NCBI RefSeq assembly: GCF_020921035.1
Contig: NC_063152.1
Location: forward strand, 31,867,903-31,931,902
Direction of reading: 5' to 3'
Source: Rhodamnia argentea
Lineage: Eukaryota > Streptophyta > Magnoliopsida > Myrtales > Myrtaceae
Length of the DNA: 64,000 nt
The translations under genes were made by a program, and so were the position numbers. Under the pieces are notes generated by a model, which had not been told where the DNA came from, searched no databases, and saw nothing but the letters and a program-made list of their open reading frames with translations. This document shows, one piece after another, positions 22,656-32,665 of this stretch; position 1 is the first letter of the stretch, and every line of letters begins with the position of its first letter.

Positions 22656-23405
22656 AAACCAATTGTGTCAATTATGTCATAAACCTTTTTCATATTTTGC
22701 CAATTTAGTTCATTCGGCTAATTTTGGCCGAAAGTCGATGACCCGGATGCTAGTTGTCCTATGTTGTATGGCCGGTGTTAGCGTAGATATTTTTAAAAAT
22801 GTTATAATATTTTCTTCAAATTTTTTATTTTTTTTTTCTTCTCCTTCCCTTCATTACTTTTTCTTTTTTATTTTTCCCTCCTTTGGCCATCGCAAGCCTC
22901 ATTGATGGCTAGCGAAGGTTGACGGCCTTAGGCTACCCTTGCTAGTTTCGGGCAAGGACCGACCTTACCCAATCCGGCAAGGGCGGCCCTCGCCAAGCTA
23001 AGCTCGAGTGTCCCTCGTCCGAGGCCATTAACCTCAACGGGCCAATGCACGAGGCCCTACATTGGCCAAGTAGAAGGAAAAAGGAAAAAAAAAGACAAAG
23101 AAAAGAAGAGAAAAGGAGAAAAAAGTAAAAGTAAAGAAAGAAAAGCCAAGAAAAGAACTAGATTAATAAAAAAAAATCCAAAATATCATAAATAAATAAA
23201 AATTTGTCCATGTCAACCCCATTGTCCCACATAAAACGGCCGGTGTCCACATTAGTGATTTCCTGTTTAAAATTGATCGGATGAACTCAATTGGTAAAAT
23301 GTAAAAAGATTTTAGATACAATTGACACAATTAAAAGGTTTAGAATTGAATCAACAAAAATGTAATAGATTTATATTTTTCAAACAATTTCGTTCAAAAG
23401 AGAGA
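22650..23405. mobile_element. Non-autonomous inverted-arm element with GC-rich core
   Basis: The left arm (about 22655-22770) and right arm (about 23215-23400) are inverted, imperfect copies. Left has CTAAACC...AATTGTGTCAATT...TTAGTTCATTCGG; the reverse complement of the right has CTAAACC...AATTGTGTCAATT...TGAGTTCATCCGA. Each arm then enters a GCCGGTGT word. Between them is a pyrimidine- and purine-rich stretch with a GC-rich core (22.88-23.08 kb). A related single arm lies at 48.37-48.57 kb. Long inverted arms with unrelated filler suggest a Mutator-like or foldback non-autonomous transposon. I could not define a target duplication. Confidence 0.55.
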
Positions 23406-23433
23406 TCAAGAGTAATTAAAGCTAGCTAAACTA

Positions 23434-24132
23434 GTTTTTTCTAGGGGTGAGCAAAAAAGACCGCCCGGACCGAATCGGGACCGATGGTCCGATTTCCGAT
23501 TTTAGGGGGATCCGGTCCGGTTCTCGATTCCTAAAATTGGAACCAGTGATGTGGTGGTCCGGTTCCCAGGTCCGGGGCCCAAGACCGAACATGTCCTTTT
23601 TTCTAAATTTTTTTTTTTAAATGAACCTAACATTTACTTATTGTTTAGATTTAGGTCCTTTAGGGTTTCTTTGCTTCATTTCAGCGTAGCGCCGCAAATA
23701 TTTTTTTCTTACCTCCCATGTCCAGTCTCTACTTCTCTCTCTACACAGACGAGTCCCGAGTCATCCCACCGCTTGTCTCGCCTCGGACTTCATTGGCACC
23801 GTCTGCAACCAAGTCACTAGTGGACGAGTTCAATCTGGAGCTGCCAATTGAAGAGGTCTTGACTCCGCCAAGCTCGTGCTATACCGACCCTTGTTTCCTA
23901 GACCTCAAGCTCGATCACGTCTTCTATCAAAGTGTGCATCCACTTTTCGAAACTGCGGAACGGAAACCCTTGGAATCACCCTCGAATCAGACCGGACCAA
24001 CGGTCCGGTCCTATTCCCGGTTCCGAGGGTGGCATGTCCGGTCCACGGTTCCAAAAAGTGGAAACCGGGTCCGGTTCCCTAATTTTTATGGAAGCCGGAC
24101 CGGATCGGGAACCGCTCATCCCTGGCTTTTTC
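23434..24132. mobile_element. hAT-like non-autonomous transposon
   Basis: The element proper is 23442-24124 (683 bp). Its ends are inverted: TAGGGGTGAGCA at the left and, on the minus strand, CAGGGATGAGCG at the right. Subterminal CCGGTCCGGTTCC-type words face each other at both ends. The flanks are an 8-bp near-duplication, GTTTTTTC (23434-23441) and GCTTTTTC (24125-24132), differing at one base. An 8-bp duplication plus YAGGG-type ends fits hAT. It encodes no transposase. The middle (about 23.7-23.97 kb) has an ordinary coding-like composition and may be acquired sequence. Confidence 0.7.
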
Positions 24133-24763
24133 TATTCAATCTTAGTCGTTTTATACGTCAAAGAAAAGTGTGGGCAGTTGAGAGACTTCGGAACCGACAA
24201 GAAGAGGTTTATAATCAATTGACAATGCTAGTCATCCTCGGTAAAAGCAAAAGAAAACTAGACTAGAATCACTCTATAATTCTTTTAGCTACATCGACAC
24301 GTACGCGAAAACACCAATGCGAGAAATCTTCTAAGAAAGTAAAAAGAGGATCACAAATACATTCGTAAAATAAATTCATCCAAGAGAGATCACGCGTAAT
24401 TCATATCTTATGTATTTTGAATGCGACATATTTCAAACTTTATGTAAATATTGATACATAAATTCGTGTATATGATTCTCCTTTCTGCAATTTAAATATT
24501 TTTTTTTTAGTTTTAGGAAAAGCAAAGCAAAATACTGTTGCTACACTTATCAATGAACAAACACTTTTAATTCTAAATCTGTGCATTACTCCTCTAGAAG
24601 CCTCAGATAAACAAAGATATTTAATTCTTAAGAAATTACCGAAGCGTATGAAAAACTGCCAACATTGTTGGCCCAAAAAAAAAACGCAATCCAATTTTTT
24701 GCGTGAATTTACACTTTCGTAACAAGTTTTAGGACTTCTAACACACTTATCCCATTATAAAAC
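24133..24763. other. Intergenic DNA, nothing recognised
   Basis: AT-rich, with only short open frames and no recognisable motif, RNA gene or terminal repeat. Confidence 0.5.
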
Positions 24764-25015
24764 TAAAGAACACAGCCTGTTCTTGTAAAGACGGCTGGTT
24801 CTTTTTCCAAAGAAGAAGAAGAAGAGTCCGTCCATGAGAGTGACGACGATTCGAAGAAGCATACGAAGAGGACAAAGACAGATTGACAAAGAATTGGGCT
24901 AGCGATGATGACGATGTTGAGTATGATCGCCAGATTTGGGCAAGGGACCACCTCGCCTATAAGATTGAACAGGCTTTAACACTCTTCGATTGTTTAGATG
25001 TAATTCACAAGAAAG
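24764..25015 (+). pseudogene. Acidic coding fragment of unknown gene
   Basis: Two adjoining stretches on the plus strand look like former protein-coding DNA in different frames. One reads KTAGSFSKEEEEESVHESDD and continues DSKKHTKRTKTD before a stop. The next reads NWASDDDDVEYDRQIWARDH and continues LAYKIEQALTLFD. The acidic and lysine runs and the lack of repeat character suggest a fragment of a host gene. I do not recognise the family, and no start, promoter or intron can be assigned. Confidence 0.35.
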
Positions 25016-25026
25016 ATAATTCCAAC

Positions 25027-25045
25027 ATATATATATATATATATA
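25027..25045. repeat. (TA)n microsatellite
   Basis: About nine uninterrupted TA units in an AT-rich intergenic stretch. Confidence 0.9.
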
Positions 25046-26980
25046 AGAGCTAAATTCAAAAAAGGAAACCAACTCAAATAGCAAAACTACTTGCACTAGG
25101 AAAATTTCTTTTTCAAACTCAAACTCGAGACATATTTTTAGCAAAAACATTTCTTGCATTATGTCCTTCTTTTCTTAAATTACCCTGCTTGGAAAATATA
25201 TTTCTAGTAATCACCAACAGATAGAAATCGAGGGATGGCTTTGCTAACATAACAGTTTTTGAATAACTGTGAAAATAACAATATATTGTGAGCCGCAAAT
25301 TCTTGAAGGAGTAGACTTCACAATAATTCTAATTATTTCTTGTGACTAACAACATGATGTTAATTTTACAGTGGATTGAGTACTGTTGCGTAATCGTTTC
25401 TAATCGAGGAATTGATGATCGTTCGAGGAGTCCAAGCCGTGAAAACCCATAATCTCTTGCGTGGATAGTAATAATCGTTGGATGGTAATTACAATCCGTC
25501 TAAAACAAGCGGCTTGGAACGTCTCCAATGTGGAACCTTCGCAAACAAATTTTACTTCGAGCTGGTCAAAACGAAAATTACTAACCCTTTTTTTTTTTTT
25601 TTGTGGTCAAAAGGGGCACTGGTGATGATGCAATGGCGTTCGTGATATGTACGACCGCTTCTCCCAAACCAGTTGCCAATTTCGTTACTCCTAACGGGCG
25701 TCTCGTCAATCCTCAGGAGTTAGGACAAGGGTCGTCGAAGACGACCGGCGGCCAGGTCGAGCTGATTATCGTCGAAACGACTTCGACTATTTCGGATTCT
25801 AGTAGCTTCTTCGAGAGTCGTTTCCTCGAGAAAATAATAATAATAATCAGAGGATATACCGTCGGAGTAAAGACAACGTTACAAAAGCAGTCTCATCTGC
25901 CTTTTCGAGGATTTTGTGCCATGTTAGAAATGATAAGGATCTCCGACCAAAAAAAAAAAAAAAAAAGAAATGATAAGGATCTGGGAAGGGCGTGATGAGA
26001 CAGAGCGATTCGATTGCACTTGGGAAAAACAGTGGAATCATCTCCAAATTCTTCATTTAGTCCAGCAGATCTTTCATAAAAAAGGCCAGCGGCTAAAATT
26101 GTTTTTCATTACTCTATTTGATGCTTTTGAATCTTGATAAACCCAAGTTGCAGTACATAAAATTCAGATTACGAAACTCACTCGATTTACCATGGCTTCA
26201 AGAAATTAATAGAACTCACTTGCCCGAGTTTGTAATATACGGATACATCTACCTGTTGGCTTGAGCTTTTGGATTGAAACTTTATATGGCATCGAAGCTC
26301 AGGCCAAGTAGTTCGAATCCCGGTGCTCTTCTCTCGAACTCATTGCTCGTGTTGAGCTCACAATAAGGGACGCACATAAATTAGGGGCGTTGCGGAAATT
26401 ATAAACCGAGCCGAGCCATGAACGCGTAAGTATAATCACCCTTCATCTATTTCTTAAATTTTTAGGTGGGTTTTTCATATGTAATTCAACTTAAGTTAAG
26501 GACTTAGGATTTTTCACCGCACCTACATATGCAAAAATTGTCACATATGCTTATATGGGAACTCGATTTTTTCCGGTCTCATCTGCACCGAGGATGCATT
26601 TGTTTCGAGAAAAATTCCATGATAAAGGAAAATACTTTCTAGGAAATTATTTTTCAGAAAAATATTTCCCTTTTTCAGATTAGGAAATTCATTTTCCCAA
26701 TTCTAAGCATGCATTATTTTCTTTAACCGTAGGTGGTCTTCCGTCAATCAATAATTCCCAGTAAACTAAACATGTGAAAGTCCGAAAATGCAATTTCGCA
26801 AAAGATTCTTTTTGATCAAATAAACGCGCCTTTGAGTTGAGTCGGATCTCATATATATGACTTGAATTTGGAGAATAAGATAGATCGGATTTGGGACGTA
26901 GCGAACGGACGCACGCAACATCCTCTCGATCTACGACCAATCTATTTCTGGTCTTTTGCTTGTTATAATCTACCAAATCC
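25046..26980. other. Intergenic DNA upstream of the bHLH gene
   Basis: No gene is supported. An open frame at 25603-25995 starts right after a T-run and ends in low complexity, so I do not call it. A stretch at about 26.26-26.33 kb (GCTTTTGGATTGAAAC, then a GGCATCGAAGCTC word and TTCGAATCCCGG) resembles an LTR end plus degenerate primer site, as in the TRIM-like element at 19.7 kb. The region 26.59-26.70 kb is rich in GGAAAATA/TTTTCC words typical of small transposon remnants. Confidence 0.4.
25926..25982. repeat. Micro-insertion, CCGACC plus A-tract, 17-bp flanks
   Basis: A perfect 17-bp direct repeat AGAAATGATAAGGATCT (25926-25942 and 25966-25982) flanks CCGACC followed by a run of 17 A. 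This is the best-preserved member of the class: the flanking duplication is long and identical, so the insertion is probably recent. Confidence 0.75.
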
Positions 26981-27049
26981 CACTTACGCCAAATCCAAAA
27001 GTTGAATGACCCGAACAAAAAAATAAAAAAAAAAAATTAAATCATGACG

Positions 27050-28000
27050 ACTCTCTGCAAATGCTTTAAATGCTCATCAGACCACTCTTCCCCGAAGTCT
27101 CACCAGTCACCACCTCCATTTCTCTCTCTCTCTCTTCTGAGACTCTGAGAACTCCAAAGCTTTAACATGTACGTAAATGGTGTTCACTTCTGTTCTAACT
27201 TTTGAAGCTCTCTCTCTCTCTCTCTCTCTGTGTGGAATGAGCTTGCTTTTTTCTCTTTATCGTGTTTTGGGCGGTGGAAAAAGACTAGCAAAACCAGCAT
27301 CAAAAGAAAGAGAGCGAGTGAGTGACCGAGGTCTCGTTGTAGGGCCAAGTGTTTCAGTTCCATTGTCTTGCCTCTTTTTTTACTCTTTTTTGTTTTTGCC
27401 TCGTGAAGAAGAATTGGCTATTGGGTTGGTTCTCAATTTGGTTTTCAGAATTCAACAACTCCAAAAAGGCTAAGCGATCTTCAGTTCACCCCACGCTGCT
27501 CTGCCACCATTAATGGCTCTGCCTTATCTTGAGCATGTGTGACTTGATGAGGCCTCGTAACTCAGCATGAGATCTTGTTTCCAGAACATTGTCCTGTGAG
27601 AAGATATAGTTTCCTTTCTCCATTTTCTGTTTTTCCTTTCTTAATTTTTTCTTCCTATCCCATTCTTGGTTTAGGAAAAAAAAAAACTTTTTTTCTTGGG
27701 AATTTAGTAACCGAGCTCAGCTTTTGAAAGCTACCCGTGTCATTGCCTTTCTGGTCCATCATTACACAATCTGAGGTGATTATACGCATTTGTGGTAACT
27801 GAAAAAACTTCATTTGCATAGAATGAAGGGCAAAAGAAAGTAGTGAAAAAACAATGTTTTCTGGTGTGGAGAGTGAAGGAGACAGCAGAACAAATTTTTC
27901 ATATTCATATACGCATCTGTTTAATTGAGGTTGGGAATTTCATATTCATACTTATTTATTTAGTTTTGGTTTGTGGGGGTGTGGGGGTGTCAACAAGAAG
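27050..28000 (+). promoter_or_regulatory. Promoter and 5' leader region of the bHLH gene
   Basis: Two pyrimidine CT-repeat tracts (about 27118-27142 and 27206-27231) typical of plant 5' leaders lie 750-900 bp before the start codon. Several ATG triplets occur between them and 28001, so either the leader is spliced or translation starts after upstream open frames. A donor-like GTACGTAA follows the first tract near 27170. This is inference; no transcript boundary is visible. Confidence 0.35.
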
Positions 28001-31000
28001 ATGTTGGAAATCTCAGCTGGAGTCCAACACCAGGGGACAATCAGAGAGCACTTAAAGGAACAGCTTGCTCTTGCTGTGAGGAATATCCAATGGACCTATG
28101 CAATCTTCTGGTCAATTTCAGCTGCACAACCAGGGTATGCTAGCAGCCACATCTCTGCTCTTGTACATTTTTGTTGTGAAATATTTTCATGCATAAGCTT
28201 CTATCTGAGGTTGCTTGTTCCCCTGAATTTCAGAGTCAATGCAGTTAGTAGGTCTAGTTTAGGATTTGACTATCGGTGCTTGCCCGCTTAACTCAGAGGT
28301 TAGAGCATTGAATCTGTAATGCAATCACTATTGATTCCAACAGCTGGCTTTTTCGATTTTCAGTTTTAGAGTTGCATTCCCATGGTCATATCAGCTTGGT
28401 TTTTCCCTTATTTGGCATTCATATTAGCTTTCTTAGGTTCTTTCGTATACAGATTAGCTTCTTGAATTTCTGTTCATAATTGCAATTGTCATGCCTACAA
28501 GATCAAAATCTTCCTCTGCGTCGCCAGGTACACATGTGCGCGTGTAGGTGGTTCTTAACGCAGAATATGAATATTACCAGTTCAGCAGATATTTAACCAA
28601 TTTTTGGTTCTGAGTTAGCCTTTTCTTGGCTTGCCTTGAGAAATGAGAACTATAGTGGTTTGAGACTCATCATGTTTCTTCTAGCTGAAAAATGTTGAGT
28701 TTCATGCAGGGTACTGGAATGGGGTGGCGGGTACTATAATGGCGACATAAAGACCAGGAGGACGACTCAAGCTATAGAACTCGGTGGAGGAGACCATACG
28801 GACTTGCATAGAAGCGAACAGCTAAGAGAACTATATGAATCCCTCTCTGGGAGCAAATCCAATCCACAACCTAGTAGAAGGCCTTCGGTTGCATTGTCCC
28901 CAGAAGATCTTGCCGATACGGAGTGGTATTACTTGGTTTGTATGTCCTTCATATTCAACATTGGCCAATGGTAAATTCCTTTCTCACAAGTAGTGAATAC
29001 TTAGACTGCTCGACACCGTGTTATGACTTTTTCTCTTTCCTATTCCAATTTGCGAGCAGCTTGGGTTCAACACTCACCAGTTCGCGAATAATGATTCTTC
29101 GCTACATTAACCTGCAGTTTGCCGGGACAAAGTTTAGCAACTGGTAAACTGATTTGGCTATGCAATGCACACTGTGCAGATAGCAAAGTGTTCAGTCGGT
29201 CTCTGCTTGCTAAGGTTGGTGATGATCTTACTTGAGAAGCATTGTTAAACGTTAAAAGTTTGTCATCATTTGACAGCCTATGCACTTATGTTGGCTGGTG
29301 GAATCTGACATTCCCTTACTGTGCCGATATTGTTCTGTGATTCGGGGATTCAACGACCGTATTCTTCAGAGCGCATCAATTCAGGTATTATATTTGTTCA
29401 CAAAATGTTTCTAGCTAGCTTTTGATTACTTTCACTTAGAGTCCGTACCACTGACGATGAAACGATTCCAACACGTAAGAAGAACCACTGCTTTTTAATT
29501 TGGACAGTTTTAAAGTCTCTTCTTGACTAGATAACTCTCCTTATATCCTCTTTTTCGCTTTTCAGACTGTTGTGTGCTTCCAGTTTTTAGATGGCATCAT
29601 TGAGCTAGGCACAACCGAACTGGTATAGCGTCGCACCCCTTCAGTATGGTTTCTTCAGAATTTTGAAGTTGCAAATGCAGAGGAAATCTAAACCAAGTTT
29701 CCTTATTTTTCGTTTTTAACTGTTTTGGAAGGTCTTGGAAGATCCTAATCTCATTCGACATGTCAAAACATCCCTCTTGAAGTCTTCAGACTTAAAAGGC
29801 TCTGAGAAACCCGACCCTTGTGCTATAGATAATAGAAGTAAATTGTTTGATCGAGCAATTTTCGACACCGGATTGATTTCAGGAGAAGCAGAGGAAGGAA
29901 TAACTTCACTTAATACCGGTTCGAATGGGCTTGAGCCGAACCAACAACTTGACGACTCTTGTATTATTGGAGAATTAAATGGGGTTGCTTCGCAATTACA
30001 AAGTTGGCAGATCCAGAAAGATGAGTTCAGTTACCTCATCCATCAATCCGGAAATTCCAGAGACTCTATTTCGCAATCCTTCTTAGAAACTGGAACTTCC
30101 ATTTCAATTCCTAATCTTGAGAAGTCCAAAGATCATTGGACAGAAGACCTTCAAGAATGCAATAACGAAGAACTAGACAGGGTAGACCTCCGAGGGGATG
30201 GTTTGCACTACCGGACCATTCTTTCATCCATATTGGAAACCTCCAACCAATTAAGGTCAAGATCTCATTGTGAATGCGGTGAACCAGAGTCAAGTTTCAT
30301 AGGTTGGAAGAAAGGACAGCTCAAATGCCACAGAGCAAAAGGTGTTCCACAGAAGTTGCTGAAGAGGATCTTGCTCGAAGTACCTCAGCTGCATGCAAGG
30401 AGCATGCTTGACTTTTCGGGAGCAGGTTGCAAGAGAGATGGGATTTGGATGGCTTTGAAAGATGAACTCAGTCCAGACCGTAATCTATCTGGAAGTAGGC
30501 AAAATGAAAAGATAAGCGAGCAGTTTTGTGTTCTTAACGCGGTCGTCCCATCAGTGAAAAAGGTACGTACATTTATATGCCTTTTAACATGGAAAGACAA
30601 TGATCTCTTCATCATCCTATCGGCACTAGCTAAGTCATTCGAATGATTGTTGCGGTATCGCATGATCCAGGTTGACAAAGTATCGATACTAGATGACACA
30701 ATCGAGTATGTAAAGGAGCTTCAGAGAAGGGTGGAAGAGTTGCAGTCGAGCAGGATATCGAGTGAATTATTGGCAATTTCCGGAGGAAAACCCCAAGAAA
30801 GTACAGAGAGGACATCTGATAACTGTGGCAATCTTAGGACGGGTCTCGGCAAGCAGCCAGTAGCTAAAAAAAGGAAAGCTCACAACTATGACATGACAGA
30901 TACAGATTCCAATTATCTCAGAGATGGTCCAATTGACAACTTAAGTGTTAGTGTGAATGATGAGGACGTTCTAATTGAGATGAGGTGTGTTTGGAGGGAA

Positions 31001-31321
31001 GGAGTAATCCTTGAGATAATTGAAGCTTTGAGCCATTCCAGTTTGGATTCTCACTCGGTTCAGTCATCGACCAGCGATGGTATTCTTTCTGTGACCATCA
31101 AATCCAAGGTATAGAGCAGGATTGGATTGTGACATTATGTACTTTCATGTTTAGTCCAGATAATACAAAGATAATAAGACAGGTAGCAAAATAAACCACC
31201 GATCCCCCAGCAAGGATTAACGTCTTCTATTATCATCTTGCAGCTGCAGAGATCAACAACAACAAAGACGACAGCTGCATCGATCAAACAAGCGCTTCAG
31301 GGAGTTGCTCAGAAATGCTGA
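28001..31321 (+). CDS. GL3/EGL3-like: bHLH transcription factor of the GL3/EGL3 (IIIf) class with degenerate basic region
   Basis: Eight exons: 28001-28134, 28710-28970, 29118-29214, 29370-29384 (15 nt), 29566-29622, 29732-30562, 30671-31108 and 31244-31321. All have GT-AG borders and consistent phase, giving 636 aa. The N-terminal MYB-interacting region (about 1-190) has [39 protein letters not shown] and SLLAKSASIQTVVCF, diagnostic of GL3/EGL3/TT8. Helix 2 of the HLH ([20 protein letters not shown], from about 467) and the C-terminal ACT-like domain ([17 protein letters not shown]) are intact. Family members work with R2R3-MYB and WD40 (TTG1) partners in trichome and anthocyanin programmes. 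Oddity: the basic region (about 437-449, [13 protein letters not shown]) lacks the H-E-R contact residues and most arginines, so direct E-box binding is doubtful although the frame is intact. The start at 28001 fits family exon 1. Confidence 0.88.
28282..28351 (+). pseudogene. trnT-UGU: Plastid-derived trnT-UGU fossil in intron 1 of the bHLH gene
   Basis: The 70-bp stretch begins GCCCGCTTAACTCAGAGGTT and continues AGAGCATTGAATCTGTAATG before ending CAGCTGGCTT. From memory of plastid trnT-UGU (GCCCGCTTAGCTCAGAGGTT ... TTTGTAATG ... AGCCGGCTT), nearly the full length aligns with scattered substitutions and a short deletion in the variable/T-arm part. The TGT anticodon position is kept, but the T-loop GGTTCGATTCC is eroded to TTGATTCC. 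This is a nuclear insert of plastid DNA; a working nuclear tRNA is unlikely. Confidence 0.7.
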
Positions 31322-32263
31322 AGATCATTCCCTCACTGATATATCCCTAGGATAGCTCGACCGGTTGAAAAAGCATAATCATTTTGAGAAGTCGATACTG
31401 ATGTTCTTCCTGATGGGATAGTCTAATAAATCGAGAATGCATTTTTCGGAAATATCAAGTTCATTCTTTCAGGGCCAGAATGAAGAGTTGTGCCTATCTC
31501 AGATCAGTGTCTATTCCTTCTAATGAGCTTTCACTGATATATTTTGAGCAGAGACTTGGAGGAAGAACCACTTCAACCCTTGTCAGGCTTTGTCATATGA
31601 GAGTTGACATTATAGAGAAATTACTCATCATGCAATGCATCTTTGCTTGAGAAGGTGAAACAATCAGAAACCCAACTCACAAAAAAAAAACAAAAGAGGG
31701 AAAAACTAGAAGTTAATCAGAAGAAGAACCAGAGACTCTGGAAAAAGCATCAAGATTAGGGCTAAGTGGAGGGGATAAAATATTATAATGGAGGCTTTAT
31801 GGAAAGGCAAGAAAGATAGCTCCTTCCAAGACGTGTTCGTCCATAAATCATATTTCAGTCTCATCCTTTTCGGCCCCTCACATCGTTATCTAATTGAGCA
31901 CATGCACAGTGCTTATTAAGCGGGGTACGGTGCTCATAAGCTAGTTAATAAGCTGCAAAGAACAGGCCAACATCGCAAGAATTGAAACTCCAATAACTCA
32001 CTCCAGGCATGGGTTGCTACCATACTATTCTACTTGGCGATAGTTATGCAAAGATGACGTAGAGTTTACCTTCCCCACCTTCATCCTTCAAGTTGAGAGA
32101 AATTATTTTTTCTTCCCTTCATCTAAAGGGAATACCCCTAAACTTTACGTCCTAAAGTTCGGAAGAAATAGTTTAAGAACTTGTTTAAGTCCAATATCGT
32201 AATCTCATTGAGCACACGCTTTAACAGAGGCCAAAGAAAAATGTTCCATCCTAAAATCTTTTC
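31322..32263. other. 3' flank of the bHLH gene and intergenic DNA
   Basis: The first few hundred bases after the stop codon probably hold the 3' untranslated region. No further coding frame, RNA gene or repeat is recognisable before the inverted-repeat element at 32.27 kb. Confidence 0.4.
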
Positions 32264-32665
32264 AAAGTAAGGATTGATATAGCAAAAAAATTCAAATTGA
32301 TATACGTGTGATAAATTTACCTCAAACTAATTTTCTGATTACCAAAAACCTCGATACACGTGATAAATTTATCTCAAACTGATTTTCTGACAATAAAAAA
32401 TCCCAAATTAATACACACGTGATAAATTTACCCTTTGTTAGTTTTTGTTAAATTGGTTTAATAACACTAAAAACCTCAAACGATACACCCTTCAATTGCT
32501 ACGTGTCATACAACTGAACAATTTGATAGTAAAATTTAATGAAAACTAATAGAGAGTAAATTTATATATACTAATTTAGGATTTTTGGTGATCAAAAAAT
32601 TAAATTGAGATAAATTTATCACAAGTGTATCAAGTTAGAGTTCTTCGTGGTATTAGCCTTTAAAC
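32264..32665. mobile_element. Foldback element with tandem subrepeats in its arms
   Basis: The left arm (about 32269-32460) holds three imperfect tandem units built on GATACACGTGATAAATTTA plus a TCTCAAACT-ATTTTCTGA segment. The right arm (about 32545-32660) is the inverted counterpart: its reverse complement reads TAACTTGATACACTTGTGAT, then AAATTTATCTC, then TTTTTTGATCACCAAAAA. The ends AAGGATTGATATAGC (left) and AAGGCTAATACCACG (right, minus strand) match. No coding sequence is present. It is a MITE or foldback element of undetermined superfamily. The same unit occurs at 1.49-1.65 and 6.51-6.64 kb. Confidence 0.65.

Noticed and set aside
25603-25995. 130-codon plus-strand frame with MAFVICTTASPKPVANFVTP
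   Set aside because: It starts right after a T run, spans an A-run micro-insertion and has no recognised motif or splice context. It may be a gene fragment but I cannot support it.
26260-26345. tRNA-like sequence with TTCGAATCCCGG
   Set aside because: There is no matching acceptor stem or D-arm; it fits an LTR end with a degenerate primer site better than a tRNA gene.
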